From a virus: 24,870 bases of DNA. The translations under genes were made by a program, and so were the position numbers. Below are positions 1-4,749 of the stretch, one piece after another. Position 1 is the stretch's first letter; every line of letters begins with the position of its first letter. The DNA is taken from the IMG/VR virus record IMGVR_UViG_3300012919_000038, positions 1 to 24,870 of that record, one strand, 5' to 3'. A model generated the notes under the pieces. It was given only the letters and a program-made list of their open reading frames with translations. It was not told the origin of the DNA and did not search any database.

Positions 1-332
1 AGGCAATATTCGGCTGGATCCTCTGGATGATCCTTATTCAAATTCCAAGCGATATCAGCCTCGACCAAAAGAATCATCATGTCCTCAGTCAATTCTTTTC
101 CTGAAAGAGGCAAATCACTAAAGCTAGTTTCAGTGAATCCCTCCAAGACACTTCCATCATAAGAAGGGTTAGCTTCTAATTCATACCAGCCCTCTTTGTT
201 TTTTAGGGGCTTGATGTGCCAATCTACTCCGTAATCATGCCATCTCAAATGATCGTCCACAAAACATCTAATAACTTTGTGAACGATCTCAAAGCCGTAC
301 TTTGGCTTAAACATAAAATGCGAAAGACTCAT
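1..332 (-). CDS. hypothetical protein, C-terminus cut by the window edge
   Basis: An open frame starts at ATG 332-330 and runs off position 1 without a stop, giving 110 visible codons. The start MSLSHFMFKPKYG is preceded by AAGG at good spacing, and that AAGG overlaps the stop region of the upstream lipoprotein gene. The visible part is acidic, with many Trp and Asp residues (LRWHDYGVDWHIKPL), and shows no signal peptide or membrane segment. I do not recognise the family. It follows the lipoprotein gene by 3 nt, so the two are probably translated from one message. Confidence 0.6.
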   Translation of the reverse strand, partial: MSLSHFMFKPKYGFEIVHKVIRCFVDDHLRWHDYGVDWHIKPLKNKEGWYELEANPSYDGSVLEGFTETSFSDLPLSGKELTEDMMILLVEADIAWNLNKDHPEDPAEYC

Positions 333-335
333 TTC

Positions 336-503
336 TTACCTTACCCAAGTGCTTATCGTTTTGCAGTAAACTTTTCCGTCTGCGTCTTGATGACAAACTT
401 TCTTGTAGTGAATTTTAGGAGGTGTATAGCCAACCGATGGCATCCTTTGATAACAACCTGAACATAAGAACGATATCACAATCGTAAAGATAATTTTCTT
501 CAT
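336..503 (-). CDS. small lipoprotein, 55 aa
   Basis: The protein starts MKKIIFTIVISFLCSGC: a short Lys-rich n-region, a hydrophobic stretch and a lipobox-like CSGC ending at Cys17, which predicts lipidation and periplasmic or outer-membrane placement in a Gram-negative host. The mature part is only about 39 residues, with Cys residues in KVCHQDADGKVYCK. ATG 503 is preceded by GAGGAG. Upstream in-frame codons lie inside a tRNA gene and are not coding. Small phage lipoproteins can act in superinfection exclusion or as the outer-membrane spanin, but this one is not clearly proline-rich like Rz1, so its role is open. Confidence 0.72.
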   Translation of the reverse strand: MKKIIFTIVISFLCSGCYQRMPSVGYTPPKIHYKKVCHQDADGKVYCKTISTWVR

Positions 504-538
504 TGCACTCCTCACATATATACGTGAGTAAAAAATTA

Positions 539-614
539 TGGTGGGCTCTCTCGGATTCGAACCGAGGACCGATCGGTTATGAGCCGACAGCGCTAACCGC
601 TGCGCTAAGAGCCC
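539..614 (-). tRNA. tRNA with CAT anticodon, tRNA-Ile2-like (or elongator Met)
   Basis: This is a full cloverleaf of 76 nt with CCA encoded. The acceptor GGGCTCT pairs with AGAGCCC, the D stem is GCGC/GCGC, the anticodon stem is GTCGG/CCGAT around loop CTCATAA, and the T arm is CTCGG-TTCGAAT-CCGAG. The anticodon CAT could be Met or lysidine-modified Ile2. The 8-nt D loop AGCGGTTA and the overall layout look more like bacterial Ile2 than elongator Met, but this is a judgement by eye. Confidence 0.88.
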
Positions 615-619
615 GTGTG

Positions 620-696
620 TGGTTGGCCCAACGGGACTTGAACCCGTGACACCCACTTTATAAGAATGGCGCTCTAACCTACTGAGCTATGGGCCA
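620..696 (-). tRNA. tRNA-Ile (TAT anticodon)
   Basis: Full cloverleaf of 77 nt with CCA encoded: acceptor TGGCCCA/TGGGCCA, D stem GCTC/GAGC, anticodon stem CCATT/AGTGG with loop CTTATAA, and T arm ACGGG/CCCGT. Anticodon TAT reads AUA. It lies 5 nt upstream of the CAT tRNA in transcription order, so the two are probably processed from one transcript. Confidence 0.9.
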
Positions 697-711
697 GTAA
701 TCTACTTACAA

Positions 712-927
712 TCAAAACATAGGCACTGGATCTTTGTAGTAAAGCCAACTATCAACATATATCAGATTTTCTATTAGATGATACTCTCCAAACTCACGAT
801 CAGAGAAATAAACAATAGCCTCGGACTGATCACCAATTTTATAGACCTCAGTTATAAGACCGGGAGGAGGATTTTCGTAGTCTTTCGCGTCTTCAATATG
901 GAAAACTAAGTCACCCGGCTGCATCAT
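712..927 (-). CDS. MKVGDLV-family small protein (MMQPGDLVF variant), 71 aa
   Basis: This is the most downstream member of the array of tiny paralogs. The N-terminus is MMQPGDLVFHIEDA, followed by PGLITEVYKIG and EAIVYFSD, a pattern suggesting a small beta-barrel. I place the start at ATG 927, 7 nt after GGAG; ATG 924 and TTG 930 are alternatives. It overlaps the preceding gene by 17 nt. The C-terminus LYYKDPVPMF lacks the ESR tail of other members because no further array gene follows; a tRNA does. Function unknown. Confidence 0.75.
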   Translation of the reverse strand: MMQPGDLVFHIEDAKDYENPPPGLITEVYKIGDQSEAIVYFSDREFGEYHLIENLIYVDSWLYYKDPVPMF

Positions 928-1093
928 CAAGTTGCTCCAAAAGATCTTTATGGATTAACATCTCTTTACCTTGATGTTCTAGGCAGATATAAACATCAAA
1001 GATGCTAATAAAACTACAAATCGATCCATATGGCAAATAGCTTTGACTTGTGCCTTCTTTCCTAACTAAAACTAGTTTATCTCCTGGCTTCAT
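911..1093 (-). CDS. MKVGDLV-family small protein (MKPGDKLVLV variant), 60 aa
   Basis: The N-terminus MKPGDKLVLVRKEG is a diverged form of the array motif, with an extra residue between Asp and Leu. The middle SICSFISIFDVYICLEHQG alternates hydrophobic residues as beta strands do. ATG 1093 overlaps the stop of the zinc-ribbon gene as ATGA, implying translational coupling. Its end overlaps the next gene by 17 nt. Function unknown; an SH3/KOW-like barrel is my inference from the spacing of Gly, Val and hydrophobic residues. Confidence 0.75.
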   Translation of the reverse strand: MKPGDKLVLVRKEGTSQSYLPYGSICSFISIFDVYICLEHQGKEMLIHKDLLEQLDDAAG

Positions 1094-1293
1094 CTTCCAG
1101 CATCCTTGGCCATAGACTTGCTTGTGATGTACATATACCCGCCCTTGTTATATGCTGGCGCTGTGCATCGCGATTTGTGCAAAATCTGCCTAGCGGCTTC
1201 ATTATCTCCGCACTCAAGACAAGTATAATAACCAAGAGCAAATCGTCTAGGATTAAATTTATCTCCACATTCAACACACTCAGGTCTTTTCAT
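1090..1293 (-). CDS. zinc-ribbon protein, 67 aa
   Basis: The protein carries two CxxC pairs, CVECGDKF (residues 5-12) and CLECGDN (25-31), spaced as a treble-clef or zinc-ribbon finger, followed by a conserved-looking YNKGGYMYIT segment. Small proteins of this type occur in many tailed phages and are usually hypothetical; binding of nucleic acid or protein is possible. ATG 1293 lies 14 nt inside the end of the preceding MKVGDLV-family gene, and its stop overlaps the next start as ATGA. Another frame over the same stretch lacks a sensible motif and is rejected. Confidence 0.82.
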   Translation of the reverse strand: MKRPECVECGDKFNPRRFALGYYTCLECGDNEAARQILHKSRCTAPAYNKGGYMYITSKSMAKDAGR

Positions 1294-1444
1294 GATTTTC
1301 TACCTCTGAATAATCACAATATATCATCGCCTCCTCTTTGGGAAACTCAACTAAAATAGTGCTTTGATTAGCATAAAATCTAACGATTTTGCCAGCACCA
1401 TATTCAGGACGACCTTTTACTTTAACTAAATCACCGACTTTCAT
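1280..1444 (-). CDS. MKVGDLV-family small protein, 54 aa
   Basis: The N-terminus is MKVGDLVKVKGRPEYG, followed by AGKIVRFYANQ and ILVEFPKEEA, a strand-turn-strand pattern typical of the array. ATG 1444 sits within a 14-nt overlap with the upstream gene, whose tail is ENESR. The start region (1415-1445) is a perfect 31-bp repeat of the start of the member at 2001-2183, pointing to recent duplication or conversion. Its own end overlaps the zinc-ribbon gene by 14 nt. Function unknown. Confidence 0.8.
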   Translation of the reverse strand: MKVGDLVKVKGRPEYGAGKIVRFYANQSTILVEFPKEEAMIYCDYSEVENHEKT

Positions 1445-1445
1445 T
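1415..1445. repeat. 31-bp direct repeat, copy A
   Basis: This stretch is identical to 2154-2184. It spans the junction overlap and the first ten codons (MKVGDLVKVK) of the member ending at 1280. At 31 bp the identity exceeds what the protein motif alone requires, because synonymous positions also match. Confidence 0.85.
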
Positions 1446-1715
1446 TTCAATCTCATATGAAGGACAAACCAACCATACTTTATTTCTAGGACTCCAACCT
1501 TCTTTGAAGAACCTGCCCATTGCTAAAACTTCTACAACTGGTTTCGTAGGGTTGCTGTCTGTTACAATAAAACTATAGGAACTAATATATTTTGGTAAAG
1601 GTTTTTTTCTTTTTGCTATCGATAAAAGGTTCTCTTTGGTCTTAACCTTTGATTTCAAAGCTATCAACGCGGTGTATTTTTTTCTTGGATTACACTCCCA
1701 GTCTTCAACTTTCAC
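1431..1715 (-). CDS. hypothetical basic protein in the MKVGDLV array, 94 aa
   Basis: GTG 1715 begins MKVEDWECNPRKKYTAL, a degraded form of the array motif, but the body is different: longer and Lys-rich (ALKSKVKTKENL, AKRKKPLPKYI), ending PSYEIENESR. The ESR tail comes from the 14-nt overlap with the next gene, as in true members. Its start overlaps the previous gene by 11 nt rather than 14, as if three bases were lost from the junction. It may be a separate gene captured between array junctions. No domain recognised. Confidence 0.65.
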   Translation of the reverse strand: MKVEDWECNPRKKYTALIALKSKVKTKENLLSIAKRKKPLPKYISSYSFIVTDSNPTKPVVEVLAMGRFFKEGWSPRNKVWLVCPSYEIENESR

Positions 1716-1872
1716 TGATAACCCTCAACTGAGTCAAATACATATCTACCTCACCTGCTGGCCACTGAACTGTAGCATATTTATGGCCGTCTCCAGCGTT
1801 CCATATTCTGGTTACAAGACCTGCGCCGTCCGCTTCCCAACACAATTGCACAACCAAATCACCGACTTTCAC
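1705..1872 (-). CDS. MKVGDLV-family small protein, 55 aa
   Basis: GTG 1872 starts the protein (read MKVGDLVVQLCWEADG). It is preceded by GGAGG at 5-6 nt, much stronger than any signal for in-frame codons further upstream. The body GLVTRIWNAGDGHKYATVQW and tail YLTQLRVISES match the family plan: conserved start, a G-hydrophobic strand, a V-x-W strand and a final L-x-hydrophobic strand. It overlaps its upstream neighbour by 14 nt. Function unknown. Confidence 0.78.
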   Translation of the reverse strand: MKVGDLVVQLCWEADGAGLVTRIWNAGDGHKYATVQWPAGEVDMYLTQLRVISES

Positions 1873-1875
1873 TGA
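1853..1875. repeat. 23-bp direct repeat at an array junction, copy A
   Basis: This stretch is identical to 1995-2017 and covers the GTG start region of the 1705-1872 gene together with the ESR tail of the 1859-2014 gene. Confidence 0.8.
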
Positions 1876-2014
1876 CAACCTCCAGGCCAATAGTATAGTT
1901 GTCTGCATCTTCAACTGTACCGTCATCGAGCCATCTTACCAGTGTCTCGAAGTCATTGGCGCAGATGATGAGGCCAAGGTATCCGCTATGTTCTACCAAA
2001 TCACCGACTTTCAC
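1859..2014 (-). CDS. MKVGDLV-family small protein, 51 aa
   Basis: This is a short member: GTG 2014 reads MKVGDLVEHSGYLG, then LIICANDFETLVRWLDDG and a tail LEVVSESR. Both ends use the 14-nt overlap, so this gene is bounded by two copies of the same junction word. It is the clearest example of a cassette in the array. No recognised domain beyond the family pattern. Confidence 0.78.
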   Translation of the reverse strand: MKVGDLVEHSGYLGLIICANDFETLVRWLDDGTVEDADNYTIGLEVVSESR

Positions 2015-2017
2015 TGA
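1995..2017. repeat. 23-bp direct repeat at an array junction, copy B
   Basis: Second copy of the repeat at 1853-1875. The two copies flank the 51-aa member, so homologous recombination between them would delete or duplicate exactly one gene and keep the reading frames. Confidence 0.8.
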
Positions 2018-2183
2018 TTACCTCTATATCACACCCAGCAGCATGCACGTCACGTAGATGGTCCAGCATTTTTACACGCCACTCATCACCACGCCAATCG
2101 GGACGATGGTAACTCTCAACTAGCACGCCTAGTTTTGTACCGTAGTGCCTTGTTTTTACTTTAACTAAATCACCGACTTTCAT
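2001..2183 (-). CDS. MKVGDLV-family small protein, 60 aa
   Basis: ATG 2183 starts MKVGDLVKVKTRHYGTKLG, followed by VLVESYHRP, EWRVKMLDHL and the tail DIEVISESR. The start lies in the 14-nt overlap with the end of the GIY-YIG gene, and the end lies in a 14-nt overlap with the next member. The first ten codons are identical in DNA to those of the member at 1280-1444. Function unknown. Confidence 0.8.
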   Translation of the reverse strand: MKVGDLVKVKTRHYGTKLGVLVESYHRPDWRGDEWRVKMLDHLRDVHAAGCDIEVISESR

Positions 2184-2184
2184 T
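2154..2184. repeat. 31-bp direct repeat, copy B
   Basis: Second copy of the perfect repeat at 1415-1445, located at the boundary between the GIY-YIG gene and the next array member. Confidence 0.85.
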
Positions 2185-2424
2185 AACAATCTCTTCTTTT
2201 TGTTTCCGTTTCAGGCGTTTGAACTTGATCTCAGCCCTCATAGCTGAAGATCTATCAGGATGTGACTCCGACAAAACAATCTTTGTTGGCCTTCTTGTTC
2301 TAGTGTATTTTGCACCGCGCTTGGTGTGATTGTGTTCGTGTAATCTTCTCTCGATATTCGTTGTCACACCAGCATAATAAGTACCGTCAGCACAAAGTAA
2401 AACGTAAAACCACCAAACGTTCAC
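2170..2424 (-). CDS. GIY-YIG domain protein (YhbQ/UPF0213-like), 84 aa
   Basis: The sequence fits a stand-alone GIY-YIG nuclease fold: WWFYVLLCADGTYYAGVTTN carries the two Tyr/Gly motifs, IERRLHEH the catalytic-type Arg, and SSAMRAEIKFKRL the conserved Glu. Length is typical of the YhbQ group. The start is GTG 2424, with GGGG 5-6 nt upstream. The C-terminus EEIVNESR carries the array tail, because the end overlaps the next member by 14 nt. Its place inside the repeat array could make it a mobile or recombination-linked gene; DNA cleavage is known for the family but unproven here. Confidence 0.83.
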   Translation of the reverse strand: MNVWWFYVLLCADGTYYAGVTTNIERRLHEHNHTKRGAKYTRTRRPTKIVLSESHPDRSSAMRAEIKFKRLKRKQKEEIVNESR

Positions 2425-2445
2425 ATCGACCCCATATTTTGATCT

Positions 2446-2739
2446 TCATTTCACACTCAGATATGGAATTCCATTTGGCATTTTCCCTTTCACAACCCCG
2501 CCATGCTTGGCACAAACCAGAGTCACGACGTCGGAGGGGACATACCCATATACAGTACCAGTGTAATTTTCTTTGTCCTCTGCATAATCGACCAACAAAG
2601 ATTCGTAATCATTCGGAAAGCCGATCTCCACTGCGACATATTTGTCGGCGTTATCAATGCGAGGTTCACAATAATTAAACCTACTCGCTTGTACACTCAT
2701 GCTGAATCCGTCAGCACATTCTATTCTTTCATTATTCAT
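2446..2739 (-). CDS. conserved-type phage hypothetical protein, 97 aa
   Basis: The protein begins MNNERIECADGFSMSVQASR, then FNYCEPRIDNADKYVAVEIG and later TVYGYVPSDVVTLVCAKHGG. The pattern reminds me of a small hypothetical family common in tailed phages, but I cannot name it. It has no membrane segment, and its Cys residues are not in a clear zinc motif. ATG 2739 overlaps the end of the preceding MKVGDLV-family gene by 8 nt. It is unrelated to the array proteins around it. Confidence 0.75.
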   Translation of the reverse strand: MNNERIECADGFSMSVQASRFNYCEPRIDNADKYVAVEIGFPNDYESLLVDYAEDKENYTGTVYGYVPSDVVTLVCAKHGGVVKGKMPNGIPYLSVK

Positions 2740-2917
2740 CTATTTTCTCCAGCCATGTGGCTCTCATCCAAGCTGACTCGTAGCCGTGCTCAAACCAATG
2801 CACCCTATAAGGGCATGCGTTGGAATTTTTTAATTGCGGTGTGCTCACCTCTACTATAATCCCCACATTCGCAGGGTAAAGGCCGTGAATGTTTTTTACC
2901 AAATCACCTACTTTCAT
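2732..2917 (-). CDS. MKVGDLV-family small protein, 61 aa
   Basis: ATG 2917 starts MKVGDLVKNIHGLYPANVG, then IIVEVSTPQ, PYRVHWFEHGYESAW and RATWLEKIDE. The Val-x-Trp strand and the later Trp are shared with the members at 3112-3309 and 3691-3882. The start lies in a 14-nt overlap with the upstream member; here the third codon is GTA. The end has no ESR tail because the next gene is not an array member. Confidence 0.8.
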   Translation of the reverse strand: MKVGDLVKNIHGLYPANVGIIVEVSTPQLKNSNACPYRVHWFEHGYESAWMRATWLEKIDE

Positions 2918-3125
2918 TTACAATCTCCACCCAGCCATTTTTAACAGCCAACATATCCATTTGCACAGGCTCGTGATTATTAGAAGGCCAAGAGACCATA
3001 ACGTATTTATGGCCGTTGGGATATGCGCGCTTATTATTAACTTCCGCAGGATAACTACGGAGTTCACTCACGATAATACCAATGTCGCCATCGGCGGAAT
3101 CTCTAACCAAATCACCCACTTTCAC
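2904..3125 (-). CDS. MKVGDLV-family small protein, 73 aa
   Basis: GTG 3125 reads MKVGDLVRDSADGDIGIIV, followed by KYVMVSWPSNN and a tail GWVEIVNESR. The segment DGDIGIIV is close to DGDIGVVI in the member at 3480-3725, so these two are probably sister copies. Both ends use the 14-nt overlap. Function unknown; a small barrel fold is inferred. Confidence 0.8.
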   Translation of the reverse strand: MKVGDLVRDSADGDIGIIVSELRSYPAEVNNKRAYPNGHKYVMVSWPSNNHEPVQMDMLAVKNGWVEIVNESR

Positions 3126-3309
3126 TTACCAACTCCAAATCACCAGCTCTGTGCCAAAGACTCTCTTGTCCCCATTGAACTTGATACCATAGGCCAGATG
3201 TGTCGTACTCATCAATCATTATAATAACGCCGGATCGATAGTAAATATTTTTATCAGCAGTTTCGTATGAGTAGCCTGATTTAAGACTCACTAAATCGCC
3301 AACCTTCAT
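3112..3309 (-). CDS. MKVGDLV-family small protein, 65 aa
   Basis: ATG 3309 starts MKVGDLVSLKSGYSYE, then SGVIIMIDEYD, WYQVQWGQESLWH and DLELVSESG. The tail is ESG rather than ESR because the junction word here has G in the third position of the next gene's Val codon. The start directly abuts the previous stop (TGA then ATG) with no overlap. Closest relative in the window by eye is 3691-3882. Confidence 0.8.
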   Translation of the reverse strand: MKVGDLVSLKSGYSYETADKNIYYRSGVIIMIDEYDTSGLWYQVQWGQESLWHRAGDLELVSESG

Positions 3310-3483
3310 TCAAGCCTCGCTGACAACTTTAATTTCTGAATGTAAAATGCGTCTCTTAACACCGTCTCTCAAACCGTACAAAACGTACCTATCTTCGCTA
3401 TGGGTATGATCGTCTAGCTTCTCTAAAACAAGATAGTACCGTCTTGTTTCGTAGAGTACCGACACCAAATCACCGACCTTCAT
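3310..3483 (-). CDS. MKVGDLV-family small protein, 57 aa
   Basis: ATG 3483 starts MKVGDLVSVLYETRRYYLV, followed by YVLYGLRDGVKRRILHSE and KVVSEA. The start overlaps the previous stop as ATGA. The frame is open further upstream to a codon at 3552, but that part lies inside the preceding gene and begins before the family start, so I reject it. The truncated-looking SEA tail could be a remnant of the SESR tail after loss of the 14-nt overlap. Confidence 0.78.
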   Translation of the reverse strand: MKVGDLVSVLYETRRYYLVLEKLDDHTHSEDRYVLYGLRDGVKRRILHSEIKVVSEA

Positions 3484-3725
3484 GCCCTGCTGATGATGTG
3501 AAACATTTCTTTTCCAGTATTGAAATCTTCGGAACACCATGCGTCTGTGCATAGGCCAGCATTAATCCAGCGCGCTTCAACCACAATTCTTTCTTTAGAA
3601 AAGTAATATGGGTCTTCTTTAGTTGAAATAACTACGCCGATATCACCGTCATTGCATCCAATAATATCGCCTACTTTTGGAAATGCTGAGCTATTTCTTT
3701 CCGTCGCTAACAAGTCGCAATTCAT
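3480..3725 (-). CDS. MKVGDLV-family protein with N-terminal extension, 81 aa
   Basis: ATG 3725, after a GGAAGGA ribosome-binding site, starts MNCDLLATERNSSAF; the family motif then appears internally as PKVGDIIGCNDGDIGVVI, followed by VVEARWINAG. The extension lies in a 35-nt overlap with the upstream gene. It looks as if the native start was lost and a new upstream start adopted, giving about 15 extra residues. The end overlaps the next start as ATGA. Confidence 0.68.
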   Translation of the reverse strand: MNCDLLATERNSSAFPKVGDIIGCNDGDIGVVISTKEDPYYFSKERIVVEARWINAGLCTDAWCSEDFNTGKEMFHIISRA

Positions 3726-3882
3726 CTTCCTTCCACCATTCTTGGTCACTCATCCAATGAATTTCATAGTACACTATTCCATAATCATCCTCATAACAAT
3801 CAAGAATCACACCATATCGATATTCATCAGTGAACATTCCATCAGCGCGGACACGAGGCTGTACTATGTCTCCCACTTTCAT
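3691..3882 (-). CDS. MKVGDLV-family small protein, 63 aa
   Basis: ATG 3882 starts MKVGDIVQPRVRADGMF, then YRYGVILDCYEDDYG, YYEIHWMSDQEWW and DELRLVSDGKK. The G-V-I, x-H-W and terminal L-x-L-V-S elements align with the 3112-3309 member. The Shine-Dalgarno sequence is weak, and 14 nt separate it from the upstream stop. Function unknown. Confidence 0.78.
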   Translation of the reverse strand: MKVGDIVQPRVRADGMFTDEYRYGVILDCYEDDYGIVYYEIHWMSDQEWWKEDELRLVSDGKK

Positions 3883-3896
3883 TTATCAAAATATAT

Positions 3897-4103
3897 CTAC
3901 GAACTAGAATTAGTTAAGATATTTTTAATGCTTCCGTTTTTTTCTACCGAGGCAGACTCCGTGCCATCATTAGAAATGATTTGACATGGCGTTAGAAAAA
4001 AAACTTTCGCTGCCTCGGCACATTCCTCGATAGTATTACAGGTTATGTTCCTCACATCAGACATGTCGGTATCTGGTGTAACAATATATGTCTTTGTCAT
4101 CAT
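3897..4103 (-). CDS. hypothetical protein, 68 aa
   Basis: Two adjacent ATGs (4103, 4100) follow GGAG at proper spacing, so I choose MMTKTYIVTPDTDMSD over an upstream TTG. The rest, ITCNTIEECAEAAKVFFLT and ASVEKNGSIKNILTN, suggests a small alpha/beta fold. It is not an array member although it sits between two of them. Family not recognised. Confidence 0.65.
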   Translation of the reverse strand: MMTKTYIVTPDTDMSDVRNITCNTIEECAEAAKVFFLTPCQIISNDGTESASVEKNGSIKNILTNSSS

Positions 4104-4119
4104 CAATACTCCGCTTGAA

Positions 4120-4302
4120 CTATACTTTTTCAATACATATTAACGGCGTCCAGGCTTCTTGAGGTCCGTACTCATCAGTAAGCCAGCGTATCCAGGCGCC
4201 TTCATTATTACTTATACTTTCTAGCCTTAGAATAACACCCATGTGGCCGACAAGATAACTACGACTAGAATCTGACCACTTGACTAAATCGCCAATGTCC
4301 AT
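4120..4302 (-). CDS. MKVGDLV-family small protein (MDIGDLV variant), 60 aa
   Basis: This is the first array member in transcription order. ATG 4302 starts MDIGDLVKWSDSSRSY, then GHMGVILRLESI, AWIRWLTDE and WTPLICIEKV, with the same G-V-I, x-R-W and final hydrophobic strand as other members. No clear Shine-Dalgarno sequence is visible. Its end overlaps possible upstream codons of the next gene but not my chosen start. Confidence 0.75.
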   Translation of the reverse strand: MDIGDLVKWSDSSRSYLVGHMGVILRLESISNNEGAWIRWLTDEYGPQEAWTPLICIEKV

Positions 4303-4332
4303 GATATAATCATATGCACGTGCAAACTATAG

Positions 4333-4506
4333 TTAAGGATTTTTTAATCCCTCTGCAACGTCCATTAATGCTTGTCTTATTTTATCAATTCTATTGCTAA
4401 TCTTTTCTTCACTTTCCGTTTTTATTGCGGTTTTCAAAAGATAAAGCTCTTTTAGCGCTTCATTGATTGTCTTCTCTGCCGGGTTTGGAACGTAAACTCT
4501 TGGCAC
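4333..4506 (-). CDS. small helical protein, 57 aa
   Basis: GTG 4506 is preceded by AGGAG and an A-run, a strong ribosome-binding site. The protein reads MPRVYVPNPAEKTINEALKE at the start, then two predicted amphipathic helices rich in Glu and Lys, ending AEGLKNP. It overlaps the end of the preceding gene by 47 nt in another frame. Because both have good initiation signals I keep both. No family recognised. Confidence 0.6.
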   Translation of the reverse strand: MPRVYVPNPAEKTINEALKELYLLKTAIKTESEEKISNRIDKIRQALMDVAEGLKNP

Positions 4507-4729
4507 TTTTTTTTCTCCTAAAACGCTCGATTCTTGCCGATAAAACTTTGTTTTTATTCTGTAAAAGAATATTCTCAGTCAAAATCTCTTGAAGCTCGTT
4601 CGACAAGGCGTCTAGCAGTCTCATTGCCTCAATATCTAGGGTATACACATTCTTGTTTTGCATGGTCGTTAACTTATGCTTTGCTTGGTTGATTAAATCC
4701 AATCGCTCATGAAATATCTTGCTCTTCAC
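4460..4729 (-). CDS. coiled-coil protein, 89 aa
   Basis: GTG 4729 follows GGAGG by 7 nt and is preferred over an in-frame TTG at 4744. The protein (MKSKIFHERLDLINQAKHK...) is almost entirely helical, with heptad-like Leu/Ile spacing (MRLLDALSNELQEILTENIL), then a basic tail RFRRKKSAKSLRSKPG. The basic tail is the part overlapped by the next gene. It may be a small structural or DNA-associated protein. It starts 20 nt after purA ends and is probably cotranscribed with it. Confidence 0.65.
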   Translation of the reverse strand: MKSKIFHERLDLINQAKHKLTTMQNKNVYTLDIEAMRLLDALSNELQEILTENILLQNKNKVLSARIERFRRKKSAKSLRSKPGREDNQ

Positions 4730-4749
4730 TGAAACGACCTCCAACTTAG

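Noticed and set aside
504-656. In-frame N-terminal extension of the lipoprotein gene through a tRNA
   Set aside because: The extra codons are the antisense-free readthrough of the CAT tRNA and part of the Ile tRNA; the signal peptide and GAGGAG clearly set the start at 503.
1077-1277. Alternative frame over the zinc-ribbon gene
   Set aside because: It lacks the CxxC pairs and breaks the ATGA/14-nt overlap pattern of its neighbours.
1431-3125. CRISPR-like reading of the recurring junction word
   Set aside because: The copies are irregularly spaced, lie within coding frames, and the intervals are genes rather than spacers.
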